A DNA stretch of 64,000 bases from Tichowtungia sp964398915 (GCA_964398915.1 CAYNOR010000009.1:1-64000); one strand, 5' to 3'; counted from the stretch's first letter, positions 44,061 through 53,696 are shown. Made by a program: numbers and translations. Notes: generated by a model from the letters alone, not told the origin.

Positions 44061-45022
44061 TGCAGATCCGGTGTAATGGGTTGCGTTCCCTCTTCAATAA
44101 AGCTCTCCAGCATAGCGCCGATGACTGGGCAGTCCGGCTGTCTGCGCTGTTCGATCAGATCGTTCCATACATCGATCTGTTTTGCCGGAATTTTTCCGGA
44201 ATTGGCGTGTGAGCAGTCCACCATAATAGCTTCCGGCAATCCGGCGGCACGCAGTTTGACCGCAGCGGCTGCCACTTCACCGGCGTGGTAGTTCGTTTTT
44301 CCGCCGCCGCCGCGCAGGACGAGATGAATGTCGGGGTTGCCGAGTGTTTTGACAATACTGCTTCGTCCGTCCTGATCAATTCCCAGAAAGCTATGCGGTG
44401 ACCGGCATGCGAGCAGGGCGTCAATGGCGCTCTGTACACTTCCGTTGGTGGCATTTTTCAGTCCGACCGGCATTGAGAGTCCACTGGTCATTTCGCGATG
44501 GGTCTGCGATTCAATGGTGCGTGCACCGATTGCTGCCCAGCTGACCAGATCAGCGGTGTATTGCGGGATAATCGGGTCGAGAAATTCGGTGGCGACCGGG
44601 AGACCCAGCGCGGTGATATCGAGCATCAGGCGGCGTGCGGCGCGCAGGCCGTATTCCATATCGCAGGAGTCGTCGAGATGCGGATCGTTGATAAACCCTT
44701 TCCAGCCGACCGTTGTGCGCGGTTTTTCAAAATAAACGCGCATGACGAGCAGGTAGCGTTCTTTTACCTTTTCATTGAGTGCGGCAAGACGGCGGGCATA
44801 GTCGAGCGCGGCGGACGGGTCGTGTATGGAGCAGGGACCGACGACAACGAGCAGGCGAGGGTCGCGACGTTCGAGAACGGCCCGGACGGCTTCGCGTCCG
44901 CGCACAACTGTTTCTTTCAACAAATCTGTCAGCGGCAGGTCTTTTTTCAGTTCCTGCGGTGTGATGAGGCGAGTAACGCTTTCAACACGCAGGTTTTCTG
45001 TTTTTTTACAAATTGAATTCAT
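43994..45022 (-). CDS. 3-deoxy-7-phosphoheptulonate synthase (DAHP synthase, AroF/G/H class)
   Basis: 342 residues. It joins phosphoenolpyruvate and erythrose-4-phosphate in the first step of the shikimate pathway. Conserved pieces: GPCSIHDPSAALDYA, FEKPRTTVGWKGFINDP, ATEFLDPIIPQY, IGARTIESQTHREM, LRGGGGKTNY and DCSHANSGK. It belongs to the class subject to aromatic amino acid feedback; which amino acid cannot be told. The 3' end overlaps nagZ. Confidence 0.95.
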   Translation of the reverse strand: MNSICKKTENLRVESVTRLITPQELKKDLPLTDLLKETVVRGREAVRAVLERRDPRLLVVVGPCSIHDPSAALDYARRLAALNEKVKERYLLVMRVYFEKPRTTVGWKGFINDPHLDDSCDMEYGLRAARRLMLDITALGLPVATEFLDPIIPQYTADLVSWAAIGARTIESQTHREMTSGLSMPVGLKNATNGSVQSAIDALLACRSPHSFLGIDQDGRSSIVKTLGNPDIHLVLRGGGGKTNYHAGEVAAAAVKLRAAGLPEAIMVDCSHANSGKIPAKQIDVWNDLIEQRRQPDCPVIGAMLESFIEEGTQPITPDLHYGQSITDPCMDWRTTETLLLS

Positions 45023-45064
45023 TGGAGCGCAGTATAATAAGATTTTGGCTCATGACAACTAAGG

Positions 45065-46270
45065 TCACGTTCTATTCATCTTTGCGGCCAGCCGTTTTGC
45101 AAAGAGCGGCAGTTCCGGGTCGCGGGCACCCATGCCGAGTACCGGGAGGCCTTCTTCGGTTAAGCGCGTTTCAAGCGTAGCGTAATCCGCGACAAATTCG
45201 GCGGGAACGCCGGCCGCCGTTAGCTTTTCAACGAATTGCTCTGAAGTGATTTTTATATTCACCGTTCCGCCAGCAAAATAGACTGGCAGAATGAAGAATT
45301 TGCAGGCTGGACGGGTGTGTGAAAAAGTTGAAAAGCATTCCACGAAAGCGTCCAACCCTTGGAAAAGCGGTGTGTAGCCGTGCGGACGCCAGTAGGCGGA
45401 AAATGCCGGGAATTCGCCGGAAGCCGCTTCCAGCGCGGCGGCGATCTTGACCGGACTGTGCGCGAAGTCGTCGATCACTTTGGATCCGTGACGCTCCAGT
45501 CGCCGCTCAATTCCCGTAAATTGTTGAACCGCTTCAATGCACTTTTGCATGTCGAAGCCGAGTGCTTTGCAGAGCGTCAGCGCGTTGTTGACGTTTTCGG
45601 CGTTGTGTTTCCCGAGGAGCGGGGAATGAAAAGATGGAAGGAGGGACGGATGCTTGATCACGACTCCCGAAACCTGTGACTCAAACTGAGCGAAGAGCTG
45701 GTGAAGTTCTGAGAGCGAGAAATGATCTTCGGCGATGTTGGTGATAATGGCGTGGTGCGGATGAAACTTTAGAAAAGACCGGTCGCTTTCGTCGGCTTCG
45801 ATAATCCACGGGCCGGTTCCGTAGCGGACGGAGGCCCCGACGTTATTCATGATTGCGCCGCAATAGACGGTCGGATCTTTGTCCAGACATTGGAAAATCC
45901 AGCCGAGCAGGCCGGTGACGGTGGATTTTCCGGCGGTTCCGGCAACCGCGATCACCTCTTTGTTTTCGCAGAGCCTCACCAGCATATCGGCACGGTGGAT
46001 CAGGGGAATGCCAAGGAGCCTAGATTGCAGGATATCCGGATTATCGGATTCAATGGCGGTGCTGTAGACGACGGCGGCGGTGTCGGTGGTAATGCCGGAG
46101 CCGTCCTGCGGGACGATGCGGATGCCTAGAGATTCCAGCGATTGGAAGATTGGAAGATTGGAAGCCCGGTCGGAACCGGAAACCTGATATCCGGCGTGTG
46201 CCGCTAGTTGCGCGACGCCGTTCATTCCCGTTCCGCCGATACCGATAATATGAATTTTGTCTTTCTGCAT
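45065..46270 (-). CDS. Mur ligase family protein, MurC/Mpl-like
   Basis: 401 residues, shorter than usual MurC (about 450-490). N-terminal IHIIGIGGTGMNGVAQLA binds the UDP-sugar; the ATP loop reads AVAGTAGKSTVTG instead of the usual GTHGKTT; ADESDRSFLKFHP and TNIAEDHF are MurC-like; the C-terminal domain starts VIDDFAHSPVKI. The altered ATP-loop residue and the length make a variant role (muropeptide ligase or another amino-acid ligase) possible. Confidence 0.82.
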   Translation of the reverse strand: MQKDKIHIIGIGGTGMNGVAQLAAHAGYQVSGSDRASNLPIFQSLESLGIRIVPQDGSGITTDTAAVVYSTAIESDNPDILQSRLLGIPLIHRADMLVRLCENKEVIAVAGTAGKSTVTGLLGWIFQCLDKDPTVYCGAIMNNVGASVRYGTGPWIIEADESDRSFLKFHPHHAIITNIAEDHFSLSELHQLFAQFESQVSGVVIKHPSLLPSFHSPLLGKHNAENVNNALTLCKALGFDMQKCIEAVQQFTGIERRLERHGSKVIDDFAHSPVKIAAALEAASGEFPAFSAYWRPHGYTPLFQGLDAFVECFSTFSHTRPACKFFILPVYFAGGTVNIKITSEQFVEKLTAAGVPAEFVADYATLETRLTEEGLPVLGMGARDPELPLFAKRLAAKMNRT

Positions 46271-46376
46271 GATGGGTGCGGATTGTTACCCATCCGTCGC
46301 TGCTTTGACAAGCTATGGCGGATAAGCGAATGGCCGGAAAATGGCACCGGCTGTTTTAATCGGCAGAGGGAAGGGG

Positions 46377-46474
46377 TTGGCAAGGGGAAAATTTGCTGTG
46401 TATAGTCCCTGTTCTTAAATAAATACAAGGAAGGCTTCATGAGCAAAGTACATGAAGAAGGGCGGAATCTCTAA
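46377..46474 (+). promoter_or_regulatory. Strong promoter with an 11-codon leader ORF
   Basis: TTGGCA (46377-46382), 18-base spacer, TATAGT (46401-46406). AAGGAAGG then precedes an ATG at 46439 that opens only 11 codons (MSKVHEEGRNL) before TAA; the same frame then continues open for 13 codons (LDWNKPGKAVAVK). It may be a leader peptide or the head of a broken gene. The rest of the 446-base gap to 46716 holds no clear gene. Confidence 0.5.
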
Positions 46475-46716
46475 CTGGATTGGAATAAGCCGGGAAAGGC
46501 TGTTGCTGTAAAATAAATTTTGAAACCCGCGAACTCGAAAACCTCGATCCGTAAAGGGATGGAAGATTGGAATAGTGGAGTGATGATACATATTAATATT
46601 GCCCCCCTCTCATTATCCATTCTCCCAGTCTTCCGCTCATGTACGGACTTGAATCGTCTTATCTGGCGCGCGGACACGCACTGCAGTTTAAAGCGCTTGC
46701 GGAGGATGTCCATTTT

Positions 46717-47397
46717 ATGAAAATGCCGCGCAAATACCGTCCGCGAGGATTAGAGATCGTTTACGAAGATCGCGATCTGCTTGTGATCAATAAAGAGCCC
46801 GGTTTGCTGACAATGAGTTTCCACCGTGATGAGTTGCAAACGGCGGAGTGCGTTCTGACCGCTTACCTGCGCAAAGGAGCGGCCCGCTCGCGTCTGCGTG
46901 CTTATGTGGTTCATCGGCTTGACCGTGAAACGTCCGGCCTGCTGATTTTTGCCAAGACTGAGGCGGTGCAGCAGCATCTCAAAGATCACTGGAAGGCGGT
47001 CGAAAAGGAATATCTGGCTGTTGTGCACGGGTCGCTTGCAGAAAAATCGGGAACGCTTTCAAGCTATCTGGCGGAGAATGATGATCAGTTCGTTTATTCA
47101 ACCGATCAGACGAAAGGCAAGTGGTCTGAAACGCAATATTGTGTTATGCGGGAAAACAAAAACTTCAGTGAACTGAAAATCAACCTGCTGACCGGGCGTA
47201 AAAATCAGATCCGGGTTCATTTTTCTGAGTTGGGTCATCCGGTGGTGGGTGACACCAAATACGGCCCTAAAGGAAAAAAGTTTGAGCGCATGGCGTTGCA
47301 TTCGCGATCGATCACGTTTAATCATCCGCATAACGGTAAGCGGATGGTTTTTGAAGCGCCGGTTCCAGAGTTTTTTACCCGCCTGATGGAGAAATAA
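46717..47397 (+). CDS. RluA-family pseudouridine synthase
   Basis: About 226 residues. Catalytic motif HRLDRETSGLLIFA (Asp in RLDRE) and downstream LLTGRKNQIRVHFSELGHPVVGDTKYG define the RluA/RluD group, which isomerises uridine in rRNA or tRNA. There is no S4 domain. GGAGG lies nine bases before ATG 46717; an in-frame ATG at 46639 is less likely. The target site is unknown. Confidence 0.92.
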   Translation: MKMPRKYRPRGLEIVYEDRDLLVINKEPGLLTMSFHRDELQTAECVLTAYLRKGAARSRLRAYVVHRLDRETSGLLIFAKTEAVQQHLKDHWKAVEKEYLAVVHGSLAEKSGTLSSYLAENDDQFVYSTDQTKGKWSETQYCVMRENKNFSELKINLLTGRKNQIRVHFSELGHPVVGDTKYGPKGKKFERMALHSRSITFNHPHNGKRMVFEAPVPEFFTRLMEK

Positions 47398-47402
47398 CCC
47401 GT

Positions 47403-47714
47403 ATGAAAAAGTGCCCGTTCTGTGCGGAAGAAATTCAGGATGATGCGGTTCTGTGCAGGTTTTGTGGACAGTTTTTGATGCCGAAAAAGAAAGCACCGTG
47501 GTATTTGCGCCCGGGCTGGCTGGTCACGGCCGTACTTTGTGTTGGACCCTTTGCCATTCCGCTTTTCTGGTTTCAGCCTGATTTCAGTCTCCGTAAAAAA
47601 ATAATCTGGACGCTGGTCGTGCTGATTCTGAGCTGGGTGATAATGCTTTTGATGCAGAGGTCTGTTCAGTCCATTACGGATTATTACGGAATACTCGATC
47701 AGCTGTATAAATGA
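47403..47714 (+). CDS. Zinc-ribbon membrane protein
   Basis: 103 residues. N-terminal zinc ribbon CPFCAEEIQDDAVLCRFCG (C4, C7, C18, C21), then two hydrophobic helices (VTAVLCVGPFAIPLFWF and IIWTLVVLILSWVIMLLM). Such proteins are common in the inner membrane with unknown role. It follows the pseudouridine synthase by 5 bases, so it is probably co-transcribed. Confidence 0.8.
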   Translation: MKKCPFCAEEIQDDAVLCRFCGQFLMPKKKAPWYLRPGWLVTAVLCVGPFAIPLFWFQPDFSLRKKIIWTLVVLILSWVIMLLMQRSVQSITDYYGILDQLYK

Positions 47715-47801
47715 CGGCTTTGGCTGCAAGAACCTGTCAACAGGCGGCTTGTCAATCAGGTGAAGTTCGTTATCCTGCACGGCATAAACGGAGAGTTGAC
47801 T

Positions 47802-49520
47802 ATGCTTCTAGTCGTATTTTTTTCAGGGTGCCTGCTGTTCGCTTTGGCGTATCGTTTTTATGGCCGGTTTTTGCAAAAGGAAATGGAGCTGGACGACCGT
47901 ACTCCGACGCCTGCGCATACGCTTTGCGATAACGTAGACTATCTTCCCACTCCAAATATGATCCTTTTCGGCCACCACTTCAGCACCATTGCCGGCGCCG
48001 GGCCGATTGTCGGCCCTGTTATTGCCGCGTTGGCGTTCGGCTGGGGTCCGGCGGTTCTTTGGATTGTGTTCGGTTCGATTTTGATCGGCGGTGTGCATGA
48101 CTTGACCGCTATGGCGGCCAGCATCCGCAACAAAGGCCGCTCAATCGGCCAGATATGTAAAAGCTTTCTCAGCCCGACGGCCTATTACATGTTTCTTTCT
48201 TTTATTCTGCTGACGCTGATTTATGTCGTCATCGTTTTCCTTGATATCACGGCCAGCACCTTTGTTCCTGCATCCGGAGTGGTTCAGGAAGGCTCTGATC
48301 AGGTTGTTCTGGAGGCACGGCAGGGCGGTGTGGTCGCTACCGCTTCACTGTTTTACATTGTGCTGGCCGTCCTGTTCGGCCTTTGTATTTATAAACTGAA
48401 GGTGAAAACCGGGCTGGGCACGCTGATTTTTGTTCCGCTGGTTTTTGGCGGACTCTGGCTCGGCAATCAGTTTCCATGCACCGCCGACATGGTTCCGCAG
48501 GTGTTTGGCTCGGCCAAAAACTTCTGGGCGCTGATTCTGATAATCTATTGTCTTTTCGCCGCGATGCTACCCGTTTGGATTTTGCTCCAGCCGCGCGACT
48601 ATCTCGCTTCTTACCTGCTTTACGCCTGCCTTATTGGCGGCGCGGTCGGGCTGATCATTTATGGCGTGACGGGACACGCTGCGCCGAGCTATCCGGTGTT
48701 CAAGGGGTTCACCAGCGAAAATATGGGATTTATCTATCCGACACTGTTTGTAACGATTGCCTGCGGCGCGGTCAGCGGCTTTCACGCCGTCGTGGCATCC
48801 GGCACGTCGGCCAAACAGCTTAACAATGAACGCGGGGCTTTGGTCATCGGTTATGGATCCATGCTGATCGAAGGTGTACTTGCTTTACTGGCGGTTGCTT
48901 CCGTGATGATTATTTCCGGTAAACTGCCCGCAGGACAAACGCCGGTGGTGACGTTTGGAAACGGTCTGGGCACCTTTGTTCAGACGCTAGGAATCCCGGC
49001 AGAGTTTGCCAAAACCTTTGCCATGCTGGCCGTCAGCACCTTCCTGCTGACCACACTCGATTCCTGCACCCGCATGGCACGGTTTCTCATTGAAGAAATT
49101 TTCAGTCTCGGCAACAAGCTCTGGCCGCGACTGCTTTCCACGACGGCGGTGCTGGTTCTGCCTGTGCTGGTAGTTTTTCAGAAAATACCGGGACCAAACG
49201 GACAACTTATTCCAGCGTGGCAGGCCATCTGGCCGGTCTTTGGCGCGTGCAATCAGCTGTTGGCGGCGCTGGCACTGCTGGTCATCTTCACCTGGCTTAA
49301 GCGAAGCGGGAAACGTACTTTTTACGTCGCCATTCCGATGGTGTTTATGATGGTGACGACCCTGACGGCGCTGGTTCAGTTGACTTGTAAAAATCTTTTA
49401 GTGGAAGGCAGACTGTTTGATCTCCGGCACATCATCGGCAGTATCAGCCTCGTGCTGCTGATTCTGGCCGTGACGATTATCGCGGATACCATCCGCTCGT
49501 TTGTGAAAAAGAGTGCCTAG
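47802..49520 (+). CDS. cstA: Carbon starvation protein CstA-like peptide/pyruvate transporter
   Basis: About 572 residues with some 15 hydrophobic segments. FGHHFSTIAGAGPIVGPVIAA and GGVHDLTAMAASIRNKGRSIG are CstA signatures. The family takes up peptides or pyruvate under carbon limitation. It is the shorter CstA type. ATG 47802 follows GAGAG; TTG/ATG codons upstream are less fitting. It ends overlapping folE by 4 bases. Confidence 0.93.
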   Translation: MLLVVFFSGCLLFALAYRFYGRFLQKEMELDDRTPTPAHTLCDNVDYLPTPNMILFGHHFSTIAGAGPIVGPVIAALAFGWGPAVLWIVFGSILIGGVHDLTAMAASIRNKGRSIGQICKSFLSPTAYYMFLSFILLTLIYVVIVFLDITASTFVPASGVVQEGSDQVVLEARQGGVVATASLFYIVLAVLFGLCIYKLKVKTGLGTLIFVPLVFGGLWLGNQFPCTADMVPQVFGSAKNFWALILIIYCLFAAMLPVWILLQPRDYLASYLLYACLIGGAVGLIIYGVTGHAAPSYPVFKGFTSENMGFIYPTLFVTIACGAVSGFHAVVASGTSAKQLNNERGALVIGYGSMLIEGVLALLAVASVMIISGKLPAGQTPVVTFGNGLGTFVQTLGIPAEFAKTFAMLAVSTFLLTTLDSCTRMARFLIEEIFSLGNKLWPRLLSTTAVLVLPVLVVFQKIPGPNGQLIPAWQAIWPVFGACNQLLAALALLVIFTWLKRSGKRTFYVAIPMVFMMVTTLTALVQLTCKNLLVEGRLFDLRHIIGSISLVLLILAVTIIADTIRSFVKKSA

Positions 49521-50065
49521 CCGATCGTGCCGATCAGCCGCAGAAACTCCGTGCGCGTTGCGAGCTGCGAACGGAACGTGCCGTGCATCGCCGAGGTAAT
49601 CATCTTGGAGTTCTGCTTCTCCACGCCGCGCATCATCATGCAAAGATGCTGCGCTTCGATCACCACGCCGACGCCCTGCGCTCCGGTTTTTTCCATAATG
49701 ACATGAGCAATCTGGTCGGTCAGCCGTTCCTGAATCTGGAGACGGCGGGCAAAAACATCCACCACACGGGCCAGCTTGCTGACACCGATCACCTTTTTTT
49801 CCGGAATGTAGCCAATATGGCACTTGCCGATAAACGGAAGCATGTGATGCTCGCAGAGGCTGTAGAGTTCGATATCCTTAACGATCACCATGTGGCTGTC
49901 TTCAGCCTCAAAAAAGGCATTATTAAGCACATCATCGATATTCTGGTTATAACCCTGTGTCAGGAATTTATAAGACTCGGCCACGCGGGACGGTGTGCCT
50001 TTCAGCCCCTCGCGCTCGGGATCCTCGCCCAGTTCAACCAGCAGTTTACGAATCAGTTCTTCCAT
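49517..50065 (-). CDS. folE: GTP cyclohydrolase I
   Basis: 182 residues. It makes dihydroneopterin triphosphate from GTP for folate. Zinc ligands are in SLCEHHMLPFIGKCHIGYIP and EAQHLCMMMRG; ITSAMHGTFR is the conserved C-terminal piece. Start at ATG 50065 with CAGGAG seven bases ahead; a longer frame reaches 50104. Convergent with cstA. Confidence 0.96.
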   Translation of the reverse strand: MEELIRKLLVELGEDPEREGLKGTPSRVAESYKFLTQGYNQNIDDVLNNAFFEAEDSHMVIVKDIELYSLCEHHMLPFIGKCHIGYIPEKKVIGVSKLARVVDVFARRLQIQERLTDQIAHVIMEKTGAQGVGVVIEAQHLCMMMRGVEKQNSKMITSAMHGTFRSQLATRTEFLRLIGTIG

Positions 50066-50323
50066 GATGTTGCTCCTGTTTAAATCGCGGCCGGAGTGTT
50101 CCAAGGATTACCATTCCTTGCCAGTCATTTCTTTGGGAATACCAAAGCACTCTCACCTTCGGCTCGGGTGGAAAAACCGCAATTCTATTTCTAGACGGCT
50201 CAATCTGAGCAGTTTGGCAAAAAACTGCCCCGCCGGGCTTTCAAACCCCGAAAGAATCAGCTAAAAACTTTCAGTGTTTTGTAAGGGCGCATAACGCAGC
50301 CGAAATCCGGAGCAGATTGAACA

Positions 50324-52534
50324 ATGACCGATCAGCCGATTATCAAGAAGAACAGCGACCTCATTTGGACCATTGCCAACCTTCTGCGCGGACCGTACCG
50401 TCCGCCGCAATACCGCCGGGTAATGATCCCTCTGACCGTTCTGCGCCGTCTGGACTGTGTGCTTGAACCGACCAAAAAAGCGGTTCTGACCGAATATCGG
50501 AAGCTGAAGGCAGCAGAAAAGCATGACGATGCGACCATCGAAAAGATGATCTGCCGCAAATTCAAGCTGAACTTTTTTAACAGCAGCGGGTTTACTTTTG
50601 CGCAAAAGGAAGAGGGGCTTTATGCGAGTCTGTTGGCGGATGCCGACAATCTGCCCGCCAACTTCAGAGCCTTCATGGCCGGATTTTCCGGCGGGGCGCG
50701 GAAGATTCTGGAAAAATTTAAGTTTGAAGACGAAATCGAGAAGCTTGATGAGTCCAACCGATTGTTTGACATCATCAAACAGTTCGCCTCAGTCGATTTG
50801 CATCCGGAACGGGTTGAAAATTCCGCAATGGGCTATCTGTTTGAAGACCTTGTCCGCCGGTTTAATGAGCAGGCCAACGAAGAGGCCGGGGATCATTTTA
50901 CCCCGCGTGAAGTCATCAATCTGATGGTGAGCCTGCTCTTTACTAACGAAGAAATCATCTACACACCAGGCAAGGTGTTGCAGATTTACGACCCGACTTG
51001 CGGCACCGGCGGAATGCTCTCGGTATCTGAAAAATATATCACCGAGAGCAATCCGGATGCCCACATCCAGCTGTTCGGGCAGGAATACAACCCGGAGTCC
51101 TACGCCATTTGCGGTTCCGACCTGATGATCAAAGGCGAAGAGATAACCAACATTGCCTACGGCGATACGCTGGGAACTGGCAAAAAGAAGGAAGATCAGG
51201 TGGACGGCGATGGCCATCCGGACAAAAAGTTTCATTACATGCTGGCCAATCCGCCCTTTGGCGTCGAATGGAAGCCGGAAAGCGATTACGTCACGGCGGA
51301 ACATAAAAAGCTGGGATTTTCCGGACGGTTCGGGCCGGGACTGCCGCGCATTAACGACGGGGCGCTGCTCTTTCTGCTGCACATGATTTCCAAGATGCAC
51401 CCGGCACCGGAGAACGGCGGGGAAGGGTCGCGCATCGGGATTGTCTTTAACGGATCGCCGCTGTTCACCGGCGACGCGGGCGGCGGCGAAAGTAACATCC
51501 GCCGCTGGATCATAGAAAACGACCTGCTCGAAGCGGTCATCGGTCTGCCGGATCAGCTTTTTTATAACACCGGCATCTCCACCTACATTTGGATCGTCAC
51601 CAACCGGAAAAAACCGGAACGGCGCGGCAAGGTTCAGTTGATTGATGCGACCGGCTGTTTTGTGAAAATGAAGAAGAGCCTCGGCAACAAGCGCAACGAG
51701 ATCGGCAGTGGTGAACACGGACAGCCGAACCACATTGAAGAAATCACCCGGCTTTACGGCAATTTCCGCGAAACGGATAAGAACCGGGTTTTTCGTAACC
51801 AGGACTTCGGATACTTGAAAATTACGGTCGAACGGCCCTTGCGGCTCAACTTTGCAGTGACGGACGAACGAATTAAGCTATTCAAAGCGGGAACCTATTT
51901 TACCGGACTGGTGCAGTCGAAAAAACGCAAGGCGGTTGACGCAAAAGCCAAAGAGATTGCCGAGGGGGAAGAACAGCAGGCGCAGATTTTGGCCGTGCTG
52001 GAAAAACTGAAGACCGGCGGAAGCAAAACGGTAAAGAACCGAGATATTTTTGAAGCGATTCTGGAGAAAGCCTTCAAGAAGACAGAAATCAAGCTGGATG
52101 CGGCTTTGAAAAAGGCTCTGCTGGCTCCCGGCTCGCTGGGTGAACGTGATCCGGAGGCGGAAATCTGCTGTGACGGGAAAGGCAATCCCGAGCCTGATCC
52201 GGAACTGCGCGACACCGAAAACGTCAGCCTGCCCGAAGGAATTGATCTGCCGCTTCCGCTGGATTACGAAACGGAAGAGAACAAGGGCAAGGTGGACAAA
52301 GAGAAACTGCTGGCTCTGGTGCAGGATCACTGCGAAGAATATTTGAAACGCGAAGTGCTGCCGTACAGAAGCGATGCGTGGATTGACCACGACAAAATCA
52401 AAGTCGGCTATGAAGTTCCCTTCACCCGCCATTTCTACAAATATGAGCCGCCGCGCCCGCTCTCAGCTATCGAAGCAGATATCCAAGGTTTGGAAAAAGA
52501 GATAGTCCGGATGCTGGCAGAGGTGACGGCATGA
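50324..52534 (+). CDS. hsdM: Type I restriction-modification system, DNA adenine methyltransferase subunit HsdM
   Basis: 736 residues. N-terminal HsdM helical domain (IIKKNSDLIWTIANLLRGPY), SAM motif DPTCGTGGML (about 225) and catalytic NPPFG (about 308). The C-terminus is about 200 residues longer than classic HsdM, with a charged region. It methylates adenine in the target set by HsdS and is needed for restriction by HsdR. It overlaps rhuM by 4 bases. A near-match to the TTCCAA palindrome lies at 52481-52495. The 258-base gap before it (50066-50323) holds no gene. Confidence 0.95.
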   Translation: MTDQPIIKKNSDLIWTIANLLRGPYRPPQYRRVMIPLTVLRRLDCVLEPTKKAVLTEYRKLKAAEKHDDATIEKMICRKFKLNFFNSSGFTFAQKEEGLYASLLADADNLPANFRAFMAGFSGGARKILEKFKFEDEIEKLDESNRLFDIIKQFASVDLHPERVENSAMGYLFEDLVRRFNEQANEEAGDHFTPREVINLMVSLLFTNEEIIYTPGKVLQIYDPTCGTGGMLSVSEKYITESNPDAHIQLFGQEYNPESYAICGSDLMIKGEEITNIAYGDTLGTGKKKEDQVDGDGHPDKKFHYMLANPPFGVEWKPESDYVTAEHKKLGFSGRFGPGLPRINDGALLFLLHMISKMHPAPENGGEGSRIGIVFNGSPLFTGDAGGGESNIRRWIIENDLLEAVIGLPDQLFYNTGISTYIWIVTNRKKPERRGKVQLIDATGCFVKMKKSLGNKRNEIGSGEHGQPNHIEEITRLYGNFRETDKNRVFRNQDFGYLKITVERPLRLNFAVTDERIKLFKAGTYFTGLVQSKKRKAVDAKAKEIAEGEEQQAQILAVLEKLKTGGSKTVKNRDIFEAILEKAFKKTEIKLDAALKKALLAPGSLGERDPEAEICCDGKGNPEPDPELRDTENVSLPEGIDLPLPLDYETEENKGKVDKEKLLALVQDHCEEYLKREVLPYRSDAWIDHDKIKVGYEVPFTRHFYKYEPPRPLSAIEADIQGLEKEIVRMLAEVTA

Positions 52535-53547
52535 GCACCAATGAACTGATTGTTTACCGAACCGGAGATGGGAAAGCGGAGGTTCAGCTCAAGACGGGTG
52601 ATGGTTCGGCGTGGCTTAGTCAGCTCGAAATAGCGGAGCTGTTCGATACGACCAAGCAGAACGTAAGTCTCCACATTAAGAACATCTTAGAAGAGGGAGA
52701 GCTTCCGGAAGCGGCAACTGTCAAGGAATCCTTGACAGTTCAAACCGAAGGAATCCGGCAGGTTCAGCGAAAAACCTTTTTATACAATCTCTACATGATT
52801 CTGGCGGTTGGCTACCGCGTCCGGTCGCCGCGCGGCACGGAGTTCCGTCAGTGGGCCACCCGGAATCTGGCGGAATACCTTGAAAAAGGATTCGTCATGA
52901 ACGACGAGCGGCTTAAAAACCCCGGCGGCTGGGATTACTTCGACGAACTGCTCGCCCGCATCCGCGAAATCCGCGCCTCGGAAAAACGGTTCTATCAGAA
53001 AGTCCGTGATTTATTTGCCCTCAGCGCCGACTACCGGGCAGACGACCGCGATGCACAGCTCTTTTTTGCCGAAACGCAGAACAAGCTGCTGTTTGCCGTT
53101 ACCGGGAAAACCGCCGCCGAACTTGTCGTTGCCCGTGCCGATCCAGACGCGCCCAACATGGCACTCACCAACTGGAGCGGTTCCAGAGTCCGGAAACAGG
53201 ATGTCATCGTCGCCAAAAACTATCTGACGGCTGACGAAGTGGACACGCTCAACCGGCTGGTGGTCATCTTCCTCGAACAGGCCGAACTGCGGGTGAAAGA
53301 ACGTAAACAGCTTACGCTCGACTACTGGCGGCAGAATGTGGATCGCCTGCTCGACTATAACGAAAAGGCCATTCTTGACCATGCCGGAACGGTTTCGCAT
53401 GACGACATGCAACGCATCGCCCATCAACGCTACGATGCCTTTGACGAAAACCGTCGTGTTGCTGAAGCGCAGCAGGCTGACGCCGCCGACCTCGCCGAAC
53501 TCGAACAGATTGAAAAGCGACTGGAAAAGGGGGAGCACGACGCATGA
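52531..53547 (+). CDS. rhuM: RhuM-family protein
   Basis: 338 residues. The N-terminal region WLSQLEIAELFDTTKQNVSLHIKNIL is helix-turn-helix-like and is typical of RhuM proteins, which are often found between type I modification and specificity genes; the C-terminal half (HDDMQRIAHQRYDAFDENRR) is helical. Biochemical role is unsettled. ATGA overlap with hsdM and with the following 50-codon ORF shows one coupled operon. Confidence 0.88.
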   Translation: MSTNELIVYRTGDGKAEVQLKTGDGSAWLSQLEIAELFDTTKQNVSLHIKNILEEGELPEAATVKESLTVQTEGIRQVQRKTFLYNLYMILAVGYRVRSPRGTEFRQWATRNLAEYLEKGFVMNDERLKNPGGWDYFDELLARIREIRASEKRFYQKVRDLFALSADYRADDRDAQLFFAETQNKLLFAVTGKTAAELVVARADPDAPNMALTNWSGSRVRKQDVIVAKNYLTADEVDTLNRLVVIFLEQAELRVKERKQLTLDYWRQNVDRLLDYNEKAILDHAGTVSHDDMQRIAHQRYDAFDENRRVAEAQQADAADLAELEQIEKRLEKGEHDA

Positions 53548-53696
53548 ACCTTTTTGGGATATTGACAGAAATGAATGAGGAAGGTTTACTGCCTTCAACA
53601 ATACCTCCCACGCCTGCTTCTGCGGCGCACCAGGGGGGTTGCTCATTTCTAGACAGAACGTCTCTCCCGATCTGGCAGGAAGGGGCTTCCAAATGA
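53544..53696 (+). CDS. 50-residue protein coupled between rhuM and hsdS
   Basis: ATG at 53544 overlaps the rhuM stop (ATGA), and its TGA at 53694-53696 overlaps the hsdS start (ATGA). Its sequence begins MNLFGILTEMNEEGLLPST and ends SLPIWQEGASK. The perfect fit between two coupled genes argues that it is translated; the sequence has no family I know. It may serve only to carry ribosomes to hsdS. Confidence 0.5.
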   Translation: MNLFGILTEMNEEGLLPSTIPPTPASAAHQGGCSFLDRTSLPIWQEGASK

